In this document: positions 1 through 11,679 of the stretch, one piece after another
Position numbering within the stretch: position 1 is the first letter of the stretch
How the letters are laid out: each line of letters starts with the position of its first letter
Assembly: GCA_023614405.1 (NCBI GenBank)
Contig: CM042688.1
Span: 439,942,028 to 440,006,027 of the forward strand
Length of the DNA: 64,000 nt
Reading direction: 5' to 3'
Origin: Avena insularis
Lineage: Eukaryota; Streptophyta; Magnoliopsida; Poales; Poaceae
Made by a program: the position numbers and the translations under genes
Notes under the pieces: generated by a model
Database searches by the model: none
Told to the model about the DNA's origin: nothing
The model's input: only the letters and a program-made list of their open reading frames with translations

Positions 1-905
1 ATTGGAAGCACTTACTCACTAGGAACAATCTGAATGTTATGCACATCAAGAAGAACATTTGTGACATCATTCTTGGGCCTTTTCTTCAGATGGATGGGAA
101 ATCAAAGGATAGTGTAAAGGCTCGTCTTGATTTGTAGGACATAAAAATTAGGATGGATCAACATCCAAAGCCCGGTAAACATAAGTATGGAATAAAGAAA
201 TGCTGCTATTCTTTTAAAAGGAAGAGGAGATAATGCTCCTGAAGATTCTACGGAGCATTAATATGCCTGATGGCTATGCTTGGCTATGCTTCACACATTA
301 AGAGATGTGTGGTCCTCGAGCAGTGCAAGATTAGTGGACTCAAAAATCATGAATGTCATGTTATATTTCAGAAACTTCTTCGTATTGCATTGTGCAAGCT
401 TCTGCCAGAGAATGTTGTTAACCCATTGCTTCAGCTGAGTCAATTATTTTCTGATTTATGCTCCAAGGAGTTAAGCGATGAAGATTTGGTGAAGTTGAGC
501 AAAAAAATTCTAGAAACTCTATGCCACCTCGAAATGATCTTTCCACCAGCATTCTTTGATATTATGATGCCTCTCTTTGTTCATCTTGCTGAAGAGGCCC
601 GGTGGGGAGGGGCCTTCTTGTACAAATGGATGTACACAATTGAGCGATACTTGCGTACACTGAAAGGATATGTGCATATCAAAGCTCACCTAGAAGGTTC
701 TATTGCGAAGGGGTACATCCATGAAGAGTGCATGACTTTTTGCAGTCGATTCCTTGATGGCATGCCTATAAAGCAAAGTCAGTTCGAACGTCATGAAGAT
801 AAAGGTATAGATCAACCACCGACATGGATTAGCGTAATGAGTACAGTTGATTACTCCAAGAAAGGTTTTGTTTATAAACCACTTTCTTTGGATGAGGTTA
901 ATTAA
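1..905 (+). pseudogene. CACTA TNP2-like transposase fragment (C-terminal part with DUF4218)
   Basis: Translation of 1-270 resembles the conserved TNP2 stretch that runs from NLNVMHIKKNICD to GKSKDSVKARLDL, then breaks at an in-frame TAG near 136 and a frameshift before 270. The open frame 270-905 (211 codons) matches the DUF4218 region of plant CACTA transposases. Its markers are SGLKNHECHV near residues 23-32, IFPPAFFDIM near 90-99, and WMYTIERYLRTLKGYV followed by AKGYIHEECMTFCSRFL in the second half. In En/Spm-type elements this protein cuts at the CACTA termini with a partner DNA-binding protein. The N-terminal part lies outside the window. The stop and frameshift mean no functional transposase. 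Domain recognition is from memory of the family, without a search. Confidence 0.85.
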
Positions 906-1209
906 ATGAGGCATTTCATAATAACAAACTATGATGAAACCGTTTTAAGGATTGAGTAAGGATACCTATGTATTTATTTCACATCATTAGGTGCATTAAT
1001 TCTTTCCAGTTCAACCAACGATCATTTATATGCTTGAAGTGAACATCTTGAGGAAATAAAAAAATAAGGTTTCTTGAAATCCTCATGAGCAACACAAGGA
1101 AGAGTTTGTTGGCTGGGTTGAGACACGGGTAAGTTCCTTTCACATTTTCACTAAAGTTCCTCATACTATGTTCACGATTCATACATATTCTGTTGCATGA
1201 AATAGATCA

Positions 1210-1852
1210 TATAACTCTACAATGATGGGAAGGTCAGGATCCTTATTTATGCACTAACTAAAGGACATGATCATCAAGCTCGTGTTTTCAACCATACAGT
1301 ACTGAATGGATATTTCTATCGGAATTCCTATGTATAAAAGTACTTGAGTACCCAAATAGTGTCATCATAGTCAAGGGTGATGATAACACATGCAATATTT
1401 ATTATTATGGGGTGATCAAGAAAATCATATTTGTTGACTATCCTTCTGATAAGGAGGTCGTTATATTCTAATGTGATTGGTCTAATGTGCCTCCGGCATA
1501 TAGAACTCAGAGTAGGTGGTATAAGAAGGAAAAATATGGAATTATTGACCTTGACACTACTCTATCCCAATTCATGGGAGACAATTACATTCGAGGCCTC
1601 CAAGCTTAGTAGGCTTTCTACGTGAGAGATGTGAATACCCTTAATTGGGCAACTATGATTAAAATGAATCCATGCAATTTGTTTGCTCCTTCTACTATAA
1701 ATGGTGTAGGCCTTGATGAAATTTTTGAAGCCGGCGAAGGTGAGACAAATGTGTTGGATGTTGTCGACACAGAAATTACATTGCCAAGCATACCTGAAGA
1801 GATCACTAGTTGGTGCAGAAATGATGTAGAAGGATCCAGCGTTGATGTTTAG
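1210..1852 (+). pseudogene. CACTA transposase C-terminal DUF4216-like region
   Basis: Pieces in shifting frames read YYYYGVIKKIIFVDYPSDKE, DWSNVPPAYRTQ, RWYKKEKYGIIDLDTTLSQ and FYVRDVNTLNWATMIKM. This is the order and wording of the DUF4216 domain, which follows DUF4218 in many grass CACTA transposases. The last 231 bases (1622-1852) are open; earlier parts carry stops at about 1468 and 1608. A likely splice donor (GTAAGTTCC near 1129) separates it from the DUF4218 part. This is the decayed 3' half of the same transposase gene, not a separate gene. Confidence 0.75.
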
Positions 1853-2594
1853 GTCATAAAAAATATAAGACTCATTGATATGGATGATTGTGAGGCTTAC
1901 ATAAATGACGGCCATGTTGCTCCTTTGGGGCAAGAAGGATTGGATGATGACCAGGGGTTCTTTGTTTAGGTTTTAATCTATCGGTAAGTCGCTTTCCATA
2001 TGTTATGGTATGAATGGAAATTACTGAACTTTCTTCATGTGTACCTACAAGTAGTATCTCTCATGAAGTTTAAACTAAGTCATAGTAGTAGGCTTCCCTA
2101 TGAGGTGCTCCTTATGTGTTATTCTACTATCTGACATGCCCATATGTAATGTTTAATTCATGTACAATCCATATAGGTTCTATTTTCTAATGTTAGATGA
2201 ACCATTCTAATCAACTAATATCTGATGTTAAATATGGGTGCAACTAGTATCTGAGTGCAACTTGAATGAGTTTTTGCACTTAATTTTTATCTGCACTTAA
2301 GTGAGTACTAACTGGGAATTCTAATCATAGTATTGTATCCGCTATCATTTTCCATATGTCAGCTACAACACTACTGTAAGGCAAAATGCAGTGGTCGGTT
2401 ATCTCTTACTTAACTTAGTGTTGGTACTAAGTTACATAGTAATGTTCCATCCATTTCAGTGTTCTATGCTTGTGCTCTACATATGGATACCTGAAGCATG
2501 TACTTTTAGAGTTTTTGCTCTGCTTATGCTCTTCCCATGTATTCTCTAGTGTTTTTTGCTATGTTTATGCTCTATGCATATGTGCTACAAGTTA
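1853..2594. other. Non-coding CACTA-1 interior, nothing recognised
   Basis: AT-rich sequence downstream of the transposase remnant. There are no open frames of note, no tandem repeats and no known termini. By position it should be CACTA-1 interior. Confidence 0.4.
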
Positions 2595-2732
2595 GGGTGT
2601 CAAGTGGGATCCCACCTACATCCAACCTATAGTTTATTTTGAGATTTCTACTGTAAAAATTTAATAAAATTGTGTACTACAAAATTCAAAATGAACTAGA
2701 AGTGGGATCTATGTGGGATCCCACTTGACACC
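2595..2732. mobile_element. 138-bp MITE with TTA target duplication (PIF/Harbinger-like)
   Basis: The left end reads GGGTGTCAAGTGGGATCCCA and the right end is its inverse complement (GTGGGATCCCACTTGACACC), giving terminal inverted repeats of about 20-25 bp. TTA flanks both sides (2592-2594 and 2733-2735). A 3-bp TTA duplication with GG-starting termini is typical of Tourist/Harbinger MITEs. There is no coding capacity. The right terminus has lost one G. The element lies in CACTA-1, 14 bp from the start of CACTA-2. Confidence 0.75.
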
Positions 2733-2898
2733 TTACTTCTAGTGCTCACTACGAGAAAAGTTGGATTTTACCACGGAGGAGTTTTGTCGTTGAAGGCTTG
2801 TTTTTCATGGTTAAAGATTCTTCTACGAAGGATGGGTACCCGTGGTAAGAGCCCCGTCACCAAAGATTCTACCACGAATTTTTGGCTACCGTGGCGGG

Positions 2899-4206
2899 TG
2901 ATGTCTACGCACTTCTATTCTTGTAGACAGTTGTTGGGCCTCCAAGTGCAGAGGTTTGTAGAACAACAGCAAGTTTCCCTTAAGTGGATCACCCAAGGTT
3001 TATCGAACTCAGGGAGGAAGTGGTCAAAGGTATCCCTCTCAAGCAACCCTGCAATCAAGATACAAGAAGTCTCTTGTGTCCCCAACACACCCAATACACT
3101 TGTCAGGTGTATAGGTGCACTAGATGGAAGCAAGCAAACATGTAACCGATCTAATTGCAAACGGTGTTTCAATGCTTAGAAACAAGGCCTAGGGATCATA
3201 CTTTCACTAGTGAACACTCTCATATAAATATCTTCTTTTTATGATACTACTCTGAACTACTCTCCGGTTGGATAACTCTAATCCACAGTAGGGCTATAAC
3301 AGCACACCTCAAAGTTCGCCTTCCCCATCTAGATAACCCCACACTGTCACCTTGAGCGCTAGATGGTTCCAACAAACACCACAATTTCATAGAGACATCC
3401 AACTCCAAATATAACTCATAACAAGTATTTATGTAACCTTAGCCAAAGTGCCACGGTGTGCTGCATCAACTTCACACATGTGGGGATAAGCAGAGATTCA
3501 TTAAAGCATTTGAGTAGCAGAATAGATCTATAGATTACAAAGCTCATGATCTCAATAAGAGCATGCATAGAGAGAGAGATGAACACATAGCTACCGATAG
3601 AGTCCTTAGCCTCGAGGAAGAACTACTCCCTCATCATCATGGGAATCCGCAACAGCGATGGATATGTTGGTGGAGATCGATGGAGATGGCTCCGGGGACA
3701 ATTCCCCATCCCGACAGAGTGACGGAACAGAGACTTTCTATCCCCCGAATCTCCCCTTTGGTGGCGGCGGCGCTGTAGAGGTTTTCGTGGCTTCCTCCTA
3801 GATTAGTTAGTGTTTTCTCATCGGGAGGCTTCTTATAGGGGAAGAGGCGAGGCGAGGAGGTAGCCAGGGGGCCCACACCCCCTAGTGGTGCCACCAGGGT
3901 TGGCCCACACCACCGTAGGGTGTGCCCACCCTGGTGCCCTACTCCGTCTCTGCTTCGTGTTTCCATGTTGCTCCGGGAAAGATAGGCATATTGGCTTTTG
4001 TCCCGTCTAATTCCGAGAATATTCATTTTTTAGCTTTTCTGTAACCAAAAACAGCAGAAAAGAGGCAACTGGCACTGTGGCATCTTGTCAATAGGTTAGT
4101 TCCAGAAAGTGTATAAAAATACCTCAAGGTGTAGACAAAGCATAGGACAAATGATATAAAACAAGCATGGAGCATCAAAAATTATAGATACGTTTGCAAC
4201 GTATCA
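2899..4206 (-). repeat. Gypsy-1 3' LTR
   Basis: It begins TGATGTCTAC and ends CGTATCA on the plus strand; read on the minus strand it is a TG...CA LTR of 1,308 bp. It aligns along its length with 8015-9417, which is longer by about 95 bp, chiefly an extra segment around 8240-8330. Confidence 0.9.
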
Positions 4207-4221
4207 ACATCCCCAAGCTTA
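4207..4221 (-). other. Gypsy-1 polypurine tract
   Basis: On the minus strand TAAGCTTGGGGATGT directly abuts the 3' LTR start (TGATACG). The same arrangement occurs in Gypsy-2 (14557-14571) and Gypsy-3 (47086-47100). Confidence 0.7.
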
Positions 4222-7144
4222 ACTCCTGCTCGTCATCGAGTAGGTAAGTGATAAAAAAGAATAATTTTTGAGGTGACATGCACCATCATAATCTTGATCA
4301 AAGTATTTGTACAACATTGATAGCTGGGATCATAGTATTTTAACATAGCATGAAAGATATAGTTCTAATAATAAGACATAGCAACTATGTTGTAACATGA
4401 AAAGGTACAAACAAAAGATTCATGAATAACAATGCTTTGAAAGACGTTTGTTTGTTTCACATATAGAAAACATAATGAGAATGGTATTCAGCTTGTCCCT
4501 CATAGTGTAGCAAAACATAATTGCATAGGACACCTTCAAATTTCATAATGGTGACTAGATACAAATAGTTTAAGAATAAGAAATATCAAAGTTATGAATC
4601 AATCAACAAGTCTTGGGACAATGCACATTAAACTAAGAATGGCCACTATGCTCTCTCAATAGGTACATAAAGATAGAAGATGGAGACTCAATCATAAAAG
4701 TAAAAGAAAGGCCTTCATAGAAGGAAGCAGGGATTCAAGTCTCATAAAGAGCTTCCAAAAATTATCGTACTTATTAGCTTTCAGCTCTCATTGCCCCTAT
4801 CATAAGCATCTTGAAGTGATTAAGGTTAAAGTGAACAAACTATGGAGTATATGCTTGAGAAAGTATAAGTTGGCAATCTCATGTCCCTTGAATACGAGGG
4901 TTGCTCCTCATGCTACTCAAGTTTAGTTACCGGTAAGTTCTTGTCATAGTAAGTACATGTGTATCATAGAGAACCGCCAACAGGGTACCCCTTGCACATG
5001 ATACAGGAGCTATCCCATAATCAAAATGATAAGGCAAGCAGACAAAATCTTCTTATTTACCATGGGAAAATGGTGTTTTTTCTCTCTTTCCTCTTTTATC
5101 ATCTTATTTTTTCTTTTTCTCAATCTCTATCTCTTTTTTTATAAGAAGAATGCTTCATAGATTGCTCACTATGGTGATGCTGCAAGTTTCCACCATGATT
5201 AGCATGGCTTAGGCTAGCGGCCCAGGCATTTCTCTAACACACATACATAACTCCATGGACTTACAATCTCCCCCTTCATTTCACACCAATGACATCCATA
5301 AACAAAAGAGCATGATATAAACTGGGTACAATGTACAAGTGCAAATGTTGAAAGCGTTCCCCATGACAGCATGGTTCTGCTAATCCCAACGTATAAGTGC
5401 AAGCATATACAACATAGATGACACAATGGTTCAAGTTTATTAGGGGCAAGAAAAGTAGAGTGTTCCGTCAAGTTCGTGAGAGCTTTAATCACTAATTTTC
5501 ACATAACAAGTTTAATTCAGAAGGTAGATAAAAACATGAATATACTTGGAATAGAAAATGCTAATAGGTAGGTATGGTGGACTCTTTGGAATAACTTGGT
5601 TTTATTTGGAGTTGGATGCATGAGTGGAACTCATACTTGGTATGGAGGCTAGCAAAAGACTGGGAACGACCAACTAAGAGAGCAATAATGGCCATAATCA
5701 TACAAAGCGACAAAACATTATTAATTAAAGGATAAAGTGATATTACAAGTCGAAAACTAAATGATCATAGATGCTATGGTGACTTGGTGTAGTCTTAACA
5801 TGCTGTGAGCATGCGCCAAGTCAACCCAAATAAAGCATTAAAGGAGAATACCACAATATTATGCTTTTAATATGCTAAAACAACGCATGATTCTTTCAAG
5901 GCACATTAAGCAATCTCAATTGTTTACAACATGTCATGCTACAGCAAAAATCACTAAGCATAAAGCCAAAACAATATCAAGCATGACATGATAAAGTCTA
6001 AGTCACAGTCAAAAACAAGCTCCATTTATACCACTTAAGCATGAACTTTCCTACTCTTTTCCAACACCAATCGAAAACTAAAGCTAAACGCAGTGCTAGC
6101 AAAGGAAAACACTCACAGAACAATAAGAGTGGAAACTAGAGTGTTCCAGGCAATGAATAATGGGGTGTCTCTCTCTCCAAAAGAAATGTGTTGGGATCCA
6201 ACCAACTTATTTAAGCAAACCAAACAAAAGAAAACTAAAAACAAAGCGAATACGCTCCAAGATCAACACAATTGTGTATGAAACAATAAAAATGAAGTGT
6301 TTGTAAGAAACCTGAAAAATTTTATTGATGAAAAAGGGGATGCCTTGGGCATCCCCAGGATTTGACGCTTGTACTTCTTGAATATCTCTTGCGGTGACAT
6401 GGGTGGCATCCCAAGCTTGAGCTTTTGTCCATACTTCATCTTATCACGTTGCTCTTCCCTACACTTTAAAATTTCCTTCATACAAAACTTCACACAATCT
6501 TCATTAGCAACATTAGTGTATTCAAGATAATAAGTCTTTAGGTTCAATTTCAACACAAGTAAAACTTCCATTAAAACACAAGCTACTGTAGCAATTCCTT
6601 TTACAAGTTCAAATGATCAAAGAGAACACAAAAAGAAACCTATTAAGAGGCAAATGCAAATAATGGCAGAAATCTGTCAAAACAGACCAGCAGGTAAACA
6701 CTGATATTTTCGAAGATCTTATGTCGCTCAAATCGAAAAGTGTTAAACTAACGAAAGTTAGATAACAACCTGGGGCAGAAGCACAAGCAATTACAGCTCA
6801 ATCCGACAAACAGGGAGTTTTCACGAATTTTTACAGTGAAGCACAAAAATCTGTTTCGGGACAGCAACTTTTCCAAGTCTTACTTCTCTCTCACTAGAGA
6901 TTACTCTTGGCACAAAAACCACACAAAAAGGATAAGGAGAGGTTATTACTGAAGCAATAACTTCCATGATTGAACAAAAACAAAAATAAACTGAAAGTAA
7001 AAATATAATGGGTTGTCTCCCAAAAGCTCTTTCTTTATAGCCATTAAGATAGGCATGATAATTTCGATGATGCTCACATAAGAAATATGAACTGAAGTAA
7101 AAGAGAGCATCAAGAAGCAAATATAGAACAAATTTAAGTCTAAC
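4222..7144 (-). other. Gypsy-1 non-coding body
   Basis: AT-rich sequence without a long frame on either strand. It matches 14572-17310 of Gypsy-2 almost throughout, including the GGTACCCCTTGCAC/GGTACCCCTTACCC and CATCCCCAAGCTT-like blocks, so it is shared family sequence and not decayed pol unique to one copy. Confidence 0.7.
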
Positions 7145-7840
7145 TCACTTCCTATGAAAAATAATCTTGTAAAGAAACATGTCATGAAAGCACAAAGCAA
7201 CAAGCATAGGAAAGCAAAGCAAGTGCAACTTCAAAATTTTCAACATAAAGAGGGGAAACTTAATATTGTTGAGATACATAAAACTATGTTTCCCTCTATC
7301 ATAATAACTTTCAGTAGCATCATGAATAAAATTAACAATATAACTATCACATAAAAAATTCTTATCATGAGCCACATGCATATAATCATTATTACTCTCC
7401 ACATGAGCATAGTTATTCTTATTAATTGTAGTGGGAGCAAATTCAACAAAATAGCTATCATTATTATTCTCATCACCATAATCATCAAATATAGGAGGAA
7501 TATTGCAATCATAATTAATTTTCTCCTCAATAGTAGGTGGACTGAAAATATCATATTCATCATTGTAATCATCATATATTGGAGGTATAGTATCATCAAA
7601 GTAAATTTTCTCCTCCGTGCTTGGGGGACTAAAAATATCATGCTCATCAAAACCAGCTTCCCCAAGCTTAGACTTTTCCATACCATTAGCAATAATGGTG
7701 TTCAAAGAATTCATACTAATAACATTGCTATTAGCATGCAAATAAAGTTCCATAGGTTTTTTAATTTTCTCTTCAAACACTTCATGTTCTAACTCAAGAT
7801 AAATACTATAAAGCTCTCTAATTTTGTTGTTGTTTTCCAT
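7145..7840 (-). CDS. 231-codon frame of unknown function in Gypsy-1
   Basis: Open on the minus strand from an ATG at 7840. The protein is acidic, with a charged start (MENNNKIRELYSIYLELEHE). It has two adjacent imperfect repeats of about 29 residues, 65-93 and 94-122, each starting DE(H/Y)DIFSPP and ending IPPI(Y/F)DDY. From about residue 190 it turns hydrophobic and aromatic (FPLFMLKILKLHLLCFPMLV), possibly read-through past a former end or a membrane segment. It has no Gag, protease or polymerase motif. It starts about 150 bp after the primer site, where gag would normally begin. Proteins of this sort are known to me from non-autonomous Triticeae gypsies, but no function is established. Confidence 0.55.
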   Translation of the reverse strand: MENNNKIRELYSIYLELEHEVFEEKIKKPMELYLHANSNVISMNSLNTIIANGMEKSKLGEAGFDEHDIFSPPSTEEKIYFDDTIPPIYDDYNDEYDIFSPPTIEEKINYDCNIPPIFDDYGDENNNDSYFVEFAPTTINKNNYAHVESNNDYMHVAHDKNFLCDSYIVNFIHDATESYYDRGKHSFMYLNNIKFPLFMLKILKLHLLCFPMLVALCFHDMFLYKIIFHRK

Positions 7841-7987
7841 TAAGCCTAACTAGTGAAAATAAAAACAAGAAACAAAAAGATATAATTGCAGAATCTAAAG
7901 GAAATAAGTTCGAGCACTCACACACCATCAACAGTACTAGAAGATAGCTTAGTAGCCAGAAGATGTGAGTACCTTTTACCTTACCTA

Positions 7988-8004
7988 CCCGGCAAACGGC
8001 GCCA
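7988..8004 (-). other. Gypsy-1 primer binding site (tRNA-Asp type)
   Basis: The plus strand CCCGGCAAACGGCGCCA equals the 3' end of plant tRNA-Asp (CCCCGGCAACGGCGCCA) apart from one extra A. It lies 10 nt from the 5' LTR edge at 8015 and fixes the minus-strand orientation. Confidence 0.8.
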
Positions 8005-8014
8005 GCAAATAGCT

Positions 8015-9417
8015 TGATGTCTATGCAATTCTATTCTTGTAGACAGTTGTTGGGCCTCCAAGTGCAGAGGTTTGTAGAACAGCAGCAAGTTTCCCTTAAG
8101 TGGATCACCCAAGGTTTATCGAACTCAGGGAGGAAGTGGTCAAAGGTATCCCTCTCAAGCAACCCTGCAATCAAGATACAAGAAGTCTCTTGTGTCCCCA
8201 ACACACCCAATACACTTTTCAGGTGTATAGGTGCACTAGTTCGGCGAAGAGATAGTGAAATACAAGTGGTATGGATATAAGACAACGGTGCCAGAAAATA
8301 GCTTGACGGGAGGAAAAGACTAAAGGCAAAAAGATGGAAGCAAGCAAACATGTAACAGATCTAGTTGCAAACGGTGTTTCAATGCTTAGAAACAAGGCCT
8401 AGAGATCATACTTTCACTAGTGAACACTCTCATATAAATATCTTCTTTTTATGATACTACTCTGAACTACTCTCCGGTTGGATAACTCTAATCCACGGTA
8501 GGGCTATAACAGCACACCTCAAAGTTCGCCTTCCCCATCTAGATAACCCCACACTATCACCTTGAGCGCTAGATGGTTCCAACAAACACCACAATTTCAT
8601 AGAGACATCCAACTCCAAATATAACTCATAACAAGTATTTATGTAACCTTAGCCAAAGTGCCACACGGTGTGCACACTGTCAACTTCACACACATGGGGA
8701 TGAGCAGAGATTCATTAAAGCACTTGAGTAGCAAAATAGATCTATAGATTACAAAGCTCATGATCTCAATAAGATCACGCATAGAGAGAGATGAACAAAT
8801 AACTACCGGTAGAGCCCTTAGCCTCAAGGAAGAACTACTCCCTCATCATCATGGGAATCAGCAACGGCGATGGAGATGGTGGTGGAGATCGATGGAGATG
8901 GCTCCAGGGGCAGTTCCTCATCCCGGCAGAGTGCCGGAACAGAGACTTTCTGTCCCCGAATCTTCCCTTCGGTGGCGGCGGCGCTGTAGAGGTTTCCGTG
9001 GCTTCCTCCTGGATTATTTAGGGTTTTCTCATCGGGAGGATTCTTATAGACGAAGAGGCGAGGCAAGGAGGCATCTAGGGGGCCCACACCCCCTAGTGGC
9101 GCCACCAGGGCTGGCCCGCGCCACCATAGGGTGTGCCCACCTTGGTGTGCTACTTCGTCTCTGCTTCGTGTTTCCATGTTGCTCCGGGCAAAATAGGCAT
9201 ATTGGCTTTTGTCCCGTTCAATTCTGAGAATATTCATTTTTTAGCTTTTCTAAAACCAAAAGCAGCAGAAAACAGGCAACTGCCACTATGGCATCTTGTC
9301 AATAGGTTAGTTACAGAAAGTGTATAAAAATACCACAAAGTGTAGATAAAGCATAGTACAAATGATATAAAACAAGCATAGAGCATCAAAATTTATAGGT
9401 ACGTTAGCAACGTACCA
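8015..9417 (-). repeat. Gypsy-1 5' LTR
   Basis: A 1,403-bp LTR bounded by TGATGTCTAT and CGTACCA on the plus strand; the GCGGG duplication follows at 9418. Its minus-strand start is TGGTACG, with the terminal TGATACG of the other LTR mutated. Confidence 0.9.
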
Positions 9418-10420
9418 GCGGGTCGCACCCTTCAACCATGAAAATTCATGTCATCGCAGATATGTTTCGTCAGCCCCGTTGATTGCTGACATCATGCAAA
9501 CTTCCAAGTAGCAAAAACCGTTAACGCTCAATAAACCGTGGTAGAAGCCAAGCCCAAACGAGGCCTACGAAATATTAAGTGGGCTGGCCCACGAGAGAAG
9601 CCCAATAAGAAGACTGCATGTTACTGTTCCGGCCTGCTGGAGGCCCAGTCTGCTTAACACGGGGCCATCACTTCGCATCCCAAATGCAGCATGTTAACTT
9701 TCTGGTCTGTTACTATTTCTTCCTTCATAAGGCCCAGCTTAGACCGGTACTATGAAGCCCATTAATAGTCTGCAGGTCTAGTACTGTTTTGGCCCATCAC
9801 TGTTCATAAATCATGTCATGTGCCATCCATTAATGACCCCTTTGTGCAGAGGTACGTTATTATTCTGGCCTTCTAGCAATCTAGCCATTCACTATCCAAG
9901 CCTATAGGGATTTGGCCTATTACTGTTTCGGCCTGTTATAATTCTAGCCTTTTATGTTTCAGGACCATTACAGTTTCTAGATATTTGTTGTAATGTCTTG
10001 CATGATTCCAGCATGTTACTATTCATGTCTTTTACTATTTATAAGCGCCCATCCATGGTGACCCTTCATAGCCTTTTTGAATTATGGTCCATTACTACTT
10101 CGACCTTTTTGGATTATGGCGCATTACTATTACGTCCTTTTACTATTCAGGTCTACTACTATTTCGATCTTTTTAATGCGCATGCCAACCGCAATAATCA
10201 GAAAGATACATTCTTTTATTGTTCATTGTCGTCCCAACACAGAACGGGTCGATAACAATGCCCAATATTGTTCCCTTTTTAACCTAGCTGGCCTAGTTAT
10301 GGTACACTAGTACTAGTACTTGTTTCGATCAAGGGCAGTAGATGGTCTTGCTTTTCTTTTGAAACATGGCCTTGTCACAATCTAGATGACGCATGTGTAT
10401 TTTGGGTAGGGCTGGGTTAC
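9418..10420 (+). repeat. CACTA-2 5' subterminal region with diverged short repeats
   Basis: From about 9600 to 10180 the motif GGCC-(T/C)ATTACTGTTTCGGCC and variants recur roughly every 40-60 bp, for example GTTACTGTTCCGGCC near 9621, TATTACTGTTTCGGCC near 9917, CATTACTACTTCGACC near 10091 and CTACTATTTCGATC near 10152. Such arrays near the ends of CACTA elements are transposase accessory-protein binding regions in the well-studied En/Spm case; here that role is inferred. No gene is visible. Confidence 0.65.
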
Positions 10421-11481
10421 ATATGTGAAAGGAATATGCCCAAGAGGCAATAATAAAGTGGTTATTATGCTATTTTAGGTTTATAACAAATTTTTATTTT
10501 TCATGCTAGAATTGTATTAATAAGGAAACATTGATACATGTGTGAATTATAAATAGATAAGGTTCCAAGTAAAGCCTCTCTTTATACTAGCTTATTGATT
10601 AATAGATGATCAAAGGTTTCCTGATCATGAACATTGGATATTGTTAATAACAGGGTCATATCATTAGAGAATGATATGATGAACAGTCACCTGCGGTAGA
10701 TGTAGCAATACGATCATGTCATGAAGATTAAACTGCTATCGCATTCGTAGTAACTCAATGTCCTTCGACCATGAGATCACGTCAATCACTTTCACCGAAA
10801 GAGTACTTTGATTAAATCAAACGTCACACCGTAATAGGGTGATTATAAAGGTGTCATCGGGTATTTGGAAAGTGTCAATTAAGGATCGTGGATCAAGATT
10901 GGGATTTGTCCATCCGGATGACGGAGATATATATTCAGGGCCCTCTCGGTGATATCACATTGACATAGCCTTGCAAGCAAGTGATTTGATCACTAGAATA
11001 TCATATCATAGGAACGAGAAAAAGAGTACTTGTCGGGAACGAGATTAAACAAGGTATAGATTATACTGAGTGGTCGAATCTTGGACAAGTAATATATCAT
11101 GAGAAAAAAGGAATTTTATTGCAGCGAAAGAGTTTCAGACGATCATCTGATTTTCATGGAACTAGTGGGAGTTGTTATGGATATCCAAGTCCCACTAATG
11201 ATTATTGATCAGAGAAAGTCTCTATCATGTCTACATAGTTCTCGAACCCTTAGAGAGACACACTTAAGGTTAACTGACGTGTTTGAGCGGATAGGAAACA
11301 TAGGGGAAGTCAGAGGACATCGCAGAAAATTGTTCTACTACAAAAAATTGTTCTGCCGAATCTGCCGAAACAGTTTCGGGGTATTGAAACAAAGCAAGGG
11401 ATCAAAATGTTAATGTGTTCATTAAATGAAGTACTCATTAAATGAAGTGTTCATTTAATTGAGTTTCATTAAAATGGAAAT

Positions 11482-11634
11482 AAAGTGTTTTAATGGAAAT
11501 ACCTTTAAGGGAATTAAAGTGCTTTAATGGAAAAACCTTTAAGGGAATTAAAGTGCTTTAATGGAAATACCTTTAAAGGAATTAAAGTGCTTTAATGGAT
11601 AGACCTTAAGGGAATTAAAGTGCTTTAGTGGAGA
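11482..11634 (+). repeat. 34-bp tandem array in the Copia 5' LTR
   Basis: Units start AAAGTGCTTTAATGG and continue into ACCTTTAAGGGAATT. Units lie at 11482-11515, 11516-11549, 11550-11583 and 11584-11616 (33 bp), followed by a partial fifth. It sits 40-190 bp upstream of the TATA box, where LTR enhancers occur. The 3' LTR has a more irregular version at about 31440-31580. Confidence 0.85.
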
Positions 11635-11672
11635 TTGAATGAGAGGAGGGGAGGGGGCATCCCCATGGCGCC

Positions 11673-11679
11673 TATAAAA
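11673..11679 (+). promoter_or_regulatory. TATA box of the Copia 5' LTR
   Basis: TATAAAA in GCGCCTATAAAAGGATG. The matching box in the 3' LTR is TATAAAA at 31624-31630. Confidence 0.75.

Larger units (their letters stand above)
2899..9417 (-). mobile_element. Gypsy-1: non-autonomous gypsy-type LTR retrotransposon
   Basis: A 6,519-bp element with two LTRs and the 5-bp duplication GCGGG (2894-2898 and 9418-9422). It reads on the minus strand: the 5' LTR is 8015-9417, followed by a tRNA-Asp-type primer site at 7988-8004, and the 3' LTR is 2899-4206, preceded by a polypurine tract at 4207-4221. The 3.8-kb body has only one sizeable frame (7145-7840) and no protease, reverse transcriptase or integrase. 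Much of the body (4207-7150) is closely similar to the 3' body of Gypsy-2 (14557-17310), so both are one family. LTR and body style match Triticeae gypsies of the Fatima/Sabrina/WHAM kind; the exact family name is not certain. Confidence 0.9.

Noticed and set aside
2742..3179. 145-codon plus-strand frame
   Set aside because: It runs across the CACTA-2 start and into the Gypsy-1 LTR, so it is a chance frame over an insertion boundary. A near copy occurs at 8014-8280 only because both are LTRs.
3563..4026. Frames in the LTRs near 3.6-4.0, 8.8-9.3, 14.1-14.4 and 24.4-24.7 kb
   Set aside because: They repeat in every LTR copy and lie in the non-coding LTR.
7240..7792. Ile/Met-rich frames on both strands over the Gypsy-1 frame
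   Set aside because: Composition shadows of the AT-rich 7145-7840 frame; the amino acid make-up is unlike a protein.
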